A stretch of DNA of 64,000 nt, from NCBI RefSeq assembly GCF_014750685.1, contig NZ_JAAXGE010000002.1:806001-870000 (forward strand). Reading direction: 5' to 3'. Origin of the DNA: Bacteroides sp. GM023. GTDB lineage: Bacteria; Bacteroidota; Bacteroidia; Bacteroidales; Bacteroidaceae. The translations under genes were made by a program, and so were the position numbers. The first letter of the stretch is position 1; each line of letters opens with the position of its first letter. The notes under the pieces were generated by a model. It worked only from the letters and a program-made list of their open reading frames with translations. It searched no databases and was not told the origin of the DNA. Shown piece after piece: positions 60,683 through 64,000 of the stretch.

Positions 60683-63301
60683 TTACTTCTCCAGTTCTTT
60701 GTAAACAGCGTTCAGTAGCTCATTCGTCATTACAGGTCGGGGAGCCTTGCGGTTTACAATGTTTCCCTCCTTGTCTATCAACATATAAGTCGGGAAAGAA
60801 TGAACTTCAAGGTATTTTTCAATAGCTGCCTGTTGCTTGTCCGGTAAGTTATAGTGGGCGGAGCTTTTGCCTGTCAGATTATACTCTTTGATGATGTTTT
60901 TCCATGACTTATCCGACGAATGATTACAGAGATACAAAAAAATCACATCTTTTCCGGCAAATAACTTTTTCGCGTTTCCTGCATATTGCATCATGTCTTT
61001 ACATGGACCGCACCAAGTGCCCCATATATCCAGATAAATAACTTTTCCTTTGTATGGCTCGATGATTTTGCGGAATAGCTGTTCTCCGTCCGTTATATCC
61101 TCCAGCGGGGCATTAGGCATCAGGCTTTCAGGATATTCAATTGTTTTCTTGGATACTTCGTCGTATTTCTGCTGTTGGGTTAAAACATAAGCCTGCAAGG
61201 AAGGATTCGTTACTTCTCTTTTAAATCTTTCGATAAGGCTGTCGGGCAGTTCTTTGTGCGTGTACTGGAGCATCTCATAATAGCAGTTTGTTTTTAGAAT
61301 CTCTTTCAACTCCTTGTCCATCTGAAGGGAGTCAATGATTGCTATATTGGCGTTGATTGAGTTTACATACATACTTCCTGTCATATATTCATTAAAAAGA
61401 CCGTCTTTGGCTATGAGTTGCTCTATTATTTCCAACTGAGGTTTGATGATGGTTTCCTGCTCCTTTGTATAAGCTGCAATGGTTGCAGAGTCAGCTTTGG
61501 CAGCTTCCAGTTCTTCAATCTTTTCCTGATATTTACTGAAGTTGCGCAATGCACTTTTTTCTTCTTCGGATAATCGTATCTTACCTTCGGCTTCGAAAGT
61601 GTAGTAGAGTTTCTCTATTTTTTGAGGAGATACGTTCATGTTATTGGATGACGGAGTAATATCGCTGATATAACCGATATAATCTCTCATAAATGAACCA
61701 TAGTCTCTGAGAAGTGTATAGGGGCGTACAGGGTTTGAGTAGAAAGCAGAGTCTATATAGCCCATGAATCCAGTTTCCAAATGCTCCCGTTTGTTACGGT
61801 CCACTGAAAAACGGCGCTGCATCAGGCCGGATGCAGCCTCATAACGAATGTTCTGTTCCATGTAGTAGCGGTATTTGTCAGAAAGTAACGGATGTTCCTG
61901 AAGTGTCTTTTCCCGGAATTCTGTCTTATGACGGATGATTTCCTTTCTTTTGCGCAGATAGTCCAGATTGCTCATTTTTTTCCCTTCTTCATAACCAATG
62001 TATTCGCTAAGTTCTTTGTGCGACAGAAGTTCATTGAGTATGCGCGCTTTCTTTCCCATGAAGAACTTTTGATTGTTTGCGTAGTCTACATATAGAAAAT
62101 AAGTTTCTCCCGGTTCTACCGCCGTCCAAATAGTGGTACGTCCCCAGTCGATAAAGACGTTATGGCTGTTCAATACGGGAAACCGGAGTGTAAATCGTCC
62201 TAATGAGTCGATGTCGGTCTGATATTTTTGCTCTTTATCGGTAATCATGTCGGGTATGGCAACATCGAAGGGCTGCGGAGAAGGAAGGCTCCGTAAGTAT
62301 CCGGTAAGGGTCACACTGTCTGTCCGGTATCCGTTGTCAAGAAATGGGGTGGTATCTGCCAGCGGATAGTCCGGCAGATGTTCGTCGCTGCATAGGATAT
62401 ATTTTTGCGGGTTTTCCTTTCCGAAAGCCAGGTTGCAGGATGTTTTGTTCTTGTGTTTCAGGTGTATGGTTAAGCGTTCTGCACCGTTTTTCAGTTTGAC
62501 GACAGTTTCATCCTTTTGCGTACGTATGGATTCGTAATCCCAAAATTGGCATTGGTAAACGGCAAAGTTCTCGAAGAAGCCAATCGTCCATTCACCTGTT
62601 GCCTGGTTCACCCAACATCCGGTGATGGCATATATTGCAGGGTTGGAAGCAATGGGGGATACTTTTTCGTTCTTTAGTTCGGCTGCCACATTCATCGTTC
62701 CGGGGAAAGGAAAGCTGAGATAAATCAGTTTATAGAACTCTCCGCTTTTTACAAGCAGGCGGTATTCTTTATTGAGAAAGTATCCGACCGACAGGATGTC
62801 CCATGTCTTTCCGTCGTATAATAGTTTTCCGTCGCGCATAAATTCATAAGCGATTTCGCCGCTTAGACCTTTGACCCATTTTTGATAGACGATGTCCGGC
62901 AGAGTGGTTGGGGTAAGGAGAGTGGTATGGTCAGGCGTTTGTTTGCGGATACAATGACGGGGCTCTTTCCAGCCTTGATACCAGAGGTCGGCACTATCAT
63001 TGCCGGTCAGGGTAAGCCGGAAATCCATCTTATCTCCTTTATAGTTGCGTAAATGGAAAGAATAGCTTTCATCGGACTCTTTTGTCATTTGTTCTGCATA
63101 AAATACTGTGTACAAGCATTCTACGAAGTTTTCTCCAATGAGAGGACCTTGCCAGTCAGATACGTTGTCGGTTTTGAACTGCCAATACCCCCGTAAAGAT
63201 TCGGGTATTGTCTGAAAATTGTTGGATTGGGCGAATGTGATAGTTGAAGTACAACATAGTAGCAGAACAACCCAAAGGCGAAAGTGATAAATGTGTGTCA
63301 T
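60683..63301 (-). CDS. Large TlpA-like thioredoxin-domain protein
   Basis: The 872-residue protein has a cleavable signal peptide (STITFAQ). The C-terminal 150 residues are a TlpA/ResA thioredoxin domain with the active site WCGPC at about 763-767 and a cis-Pro segment SFPTYMLIDKEG. The preceding 700 residues comprise beta-rich modules (about 20-400, possibly carboxypeptidase-regulatory-like around 335-400) and a helical part (about 430-700). Bacteroidota have many such periplasmic proteins, commonly 350-500 residues long; this one is unusually long. It likely reduces disulfides in periplasmic or outer-membrane partners. The partner is not indicated by its neighbours. Confidence 0.85.
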   Translation of the reverse strand: MTHIYHFRLWVVLLLCCTSTITFAQSNNFQTIPESLRGYWQFKTDNVSDWQGPLIGENFVECLYTVFYAEQMTKESDESYSFHLRNYKGDKMDFRLTLTGNDSADLWYQGWKEPRHCIRKQTPDHTTLLTPTTLPDIVYQKWVKGLSGEIAYEFMRDGKLLYDGKTWDILSVGYFLNKEYRLLVKSGEFYKLIYLSFPFPGTMNVAAELKNEKVSPIASNPAIYAITGCWVNQATGEWTIGFFENFAVYQCQFWDYESIRTQKDETVVKLKNGAERLTIHLKHKNKTSCNLAFGKENPQKYILCSDEHLPDYPLADTTPFLDNGYRTDSVTLTGYLRSLPSPQPFDVAIPDMITDKEQKYQTDIDSLGRFTLRFPVLNSHNVFIDWGRTTIWTAVEPGETYFLYVDYANNQKFFMGKKARILNELLSHKELSEYIGYEEGKKMSNLDYLRKRKEIIRHKTEFREKTLQEHPLLSDKYRYYMEQNIRYEAASGLMQRRFSVDRNKREHLETGFMGYIDSAFYSNPVRPYTLLRDYGSFMRDYIGYISDITPSSNNMNVSPQKIEKLYYTFEAEGKIRLSEEEKSALRNFSKYQEKIEELEAAKADSATIAAYTKEQETIIKPQLEIIEQLIAKDGLFNEYMTGSMYVNSINANIAIIDSLQMDKELKEILKTNCYYEMLQYTHKELPDSLIERFKREVTNPSLQAYVLTQQQKYDEVSKKTIEYPESLMPNAPLEDITDGEQLFRKIIEPYKGKVIYLDIWGTWCGPCKDMMQYAGNAKKLFAGKDVIFLYLCNHSSDKSWKNIIKEYNLTGKSSAHYNLPDKQQAAIEKYLEVHSFPTYMLIDKEGNIVNRKAPRPVMTNELLNAVYKELEK

Positions 63302-63346
63302 AAGTATGATGGATATAAGATTACACTAATTATAATAAATACCCTG

Positions 63347-63354
63347 TAAAGATA
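63347..63354 (-). promoter_or_regulatory. Possible -7 box for the TlpA-like gene
   Basis: The minus strand reads TATCTTTA, seven of eight bases of TAnnTTTG, 46 bases upstream of the start. Confidence 0.3.
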
Positions 63355-63452
63355 GTCATCCCCACATTTGATTCCTTTGATTTATACTTGTTTAACTAAC
63401 GATGAGGCATCTATTTCGTTCCTCCTGTGTATGGACATATTGAACTTGTGAT

Positions 63453-63460
63453 TATCTTTG
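63453..63460 (+). promoter_or_regulatory. Predicted -7 box for the DUF4348-like gene
   Basis: TATCTTTG matches TAnnTTTG, 55 bases before the ATG. Confidence 0.5.
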
Positions 63461-63515
63461 TGCCCTGAATGATGGTACTTATATTACAGGAATAAACCGT
63501 TAATATTATATATTT

Positions 63516-64000
63516 ATGAAAGTGAAAAGGTTTGCATGTTGTCTGCTAGTCAGTGTGTTGCTAATGAGCGTATCTTTGATTTCTTGTGGCAATAGTTCCA
63601 AAACCAAGGCGGAGAATGAGATAGCGCAATCCGGTGAAGAATTTAAGGCATTCCTGGATAAGTTTACTTCCAGCGCAACATTCCAATATACCCGTATCAA
63701 GTTCCCGTTGAAAACTCCGATTACTTTATTGGCGGATGACGGCGAAACAGAGAAAACATTCCCTTTTACCAAAGAAAAATGGCCATTGCTAGATAGCGAG
63801 ACGATGAAGGAAGAACGCATATCACAGGAAGAAGGCGGTATCTATGTTTCTAAGTTCACGGTGAACGAACCTAAACATAAGGTGTTCGAGGCGGGGTATG
63901 AAGAGTCTGAGATTGATTTACGTGTTGAGTTCGAACTTCTGTCTGATGGAAAATGGTATGTAGTAGATTGCTATACGGGTTGGTATGGCTATGACCTTCC
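63516..64000 (+). CDS. DUF4348-like lipoprotein, 3' end beyond window
   Basis: The frame is open from the ATG at 63516 to the window end (161 codons). The signal peptide ends in a lipobox (SLISC) followed by GNSSKTKAEN. The next part, FKAFLDKFTSSATFQYTRIKFP, then KEKWPLLD and a closing YVVDCYTGWYGYDLP, fits the DUF4348 family of Bacteroides lipoproteins, function unknown. Upstream AT-rich DNA contains a plausible promoter. Confidence 0.75.
   Translation, partial: MKVKRFACCLLVSVLLMSVSLISCGNSSKTKAENEIAQSGEEFKAFLDKFTSSATFQYTRIKFPLKTPITLLADDGETEKTFPFTKEKWPLLDSETMKEERISQEEGGIYVSKFTVNEPKHKVFEAGYEESEIDLRVEFELLSDGKWYVVDCYTGWYGYDL

Overview
The window looks like chromosome of a gut Bacteroides (B. 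thetaiotaomicron / B. ovatus / B. xylanisolvens type). The support is four SusC/SusD pairs, a hybrid two-component regulator, many lipoproteins with acidic residues just after the lipobox cysteine, and Bacteroidota promoters with a -7 box of the form TAnnTTTG ahead of most transcription units. No rRNA, tRNA, insertion sequence, phage or CRISPR array was found.

Region 1 (1-17947) is a polysaccharide utilization locus (PUL) for an acidic glycan. On the minus strand run a GH88 unsaturated glucuronyl hydrolase, SusC-SusD pair A, SusC-SusD pair B and a heparinase II/III-type lyase cut by the window edge. A hybrid two-component system is divergent from the GH88 gene, and an alpha/beta hydrolase is convergent with it. 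Lyase plus GH88 implies beta-elimination at a uronic acid followed by removal of the unsaturated uronate. SusC B lacks the usual N-terminal extension.

Region 2 (18221-34152) is an unusual PUL. It holds a membrane-anchored DUF6377-type regulator, a predicted surface glycerophosphodiesterase with a PKD domain, SusC, SusD, a beta-helix protein, a fimbrillin-like protein, a fimbrillin/beta-helix fusion, a second exported glycerophosphodiesterase and a GH20 beta-hexosaminidase. Two phosphodiesterases with a hexosaminidase suggest a glycerophosphate-bearing, HexNAc-containing polymer such as a teichoic acid. This is the best candidate here for an undescribed system.

Region 3 (34275-49363) resembles the known Bacteroides beta-1,6-glucan PUL: a paralogous DUF6377 regulator, SusC, SusD, GH30, a surface glycan-binding protein and GH3. 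It also has an 854-residue protein combining a binding module shared with its neighbour, SusE/F-like Ig regions, an SGNH hydrolase and a LamG-like domain. The PUL 2 and PUL 3 regulators have nearly identical promoters and DNA-binding domains, and their target operons share a 10-base site at the same distance from the promoter.

Region 4 (49430-55180) is accessory: an AAA ATPase with a nuclease-like C-terminus, an 860-base gene-free stretch with a helically phased 21/22-bp repeat array inside nested inverted repeats, a structured leader RNA before an unknown gene, a GH35-like enzyme and an Rpn-type nuclease.

Region 5 (55263-64000) is mostly housekeeping: a dapB-lepB-lepB paralogue-wbqC operon, a divergent DUF2851 gene, a large TlpA-type thioredoxin protein and a DUF4348-like lipoprotein cut by the window edge. 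The second LepB has lost both catalytic residues.

All assignments come from reading the sequence and from memory of the families; no database search or folding program was run.
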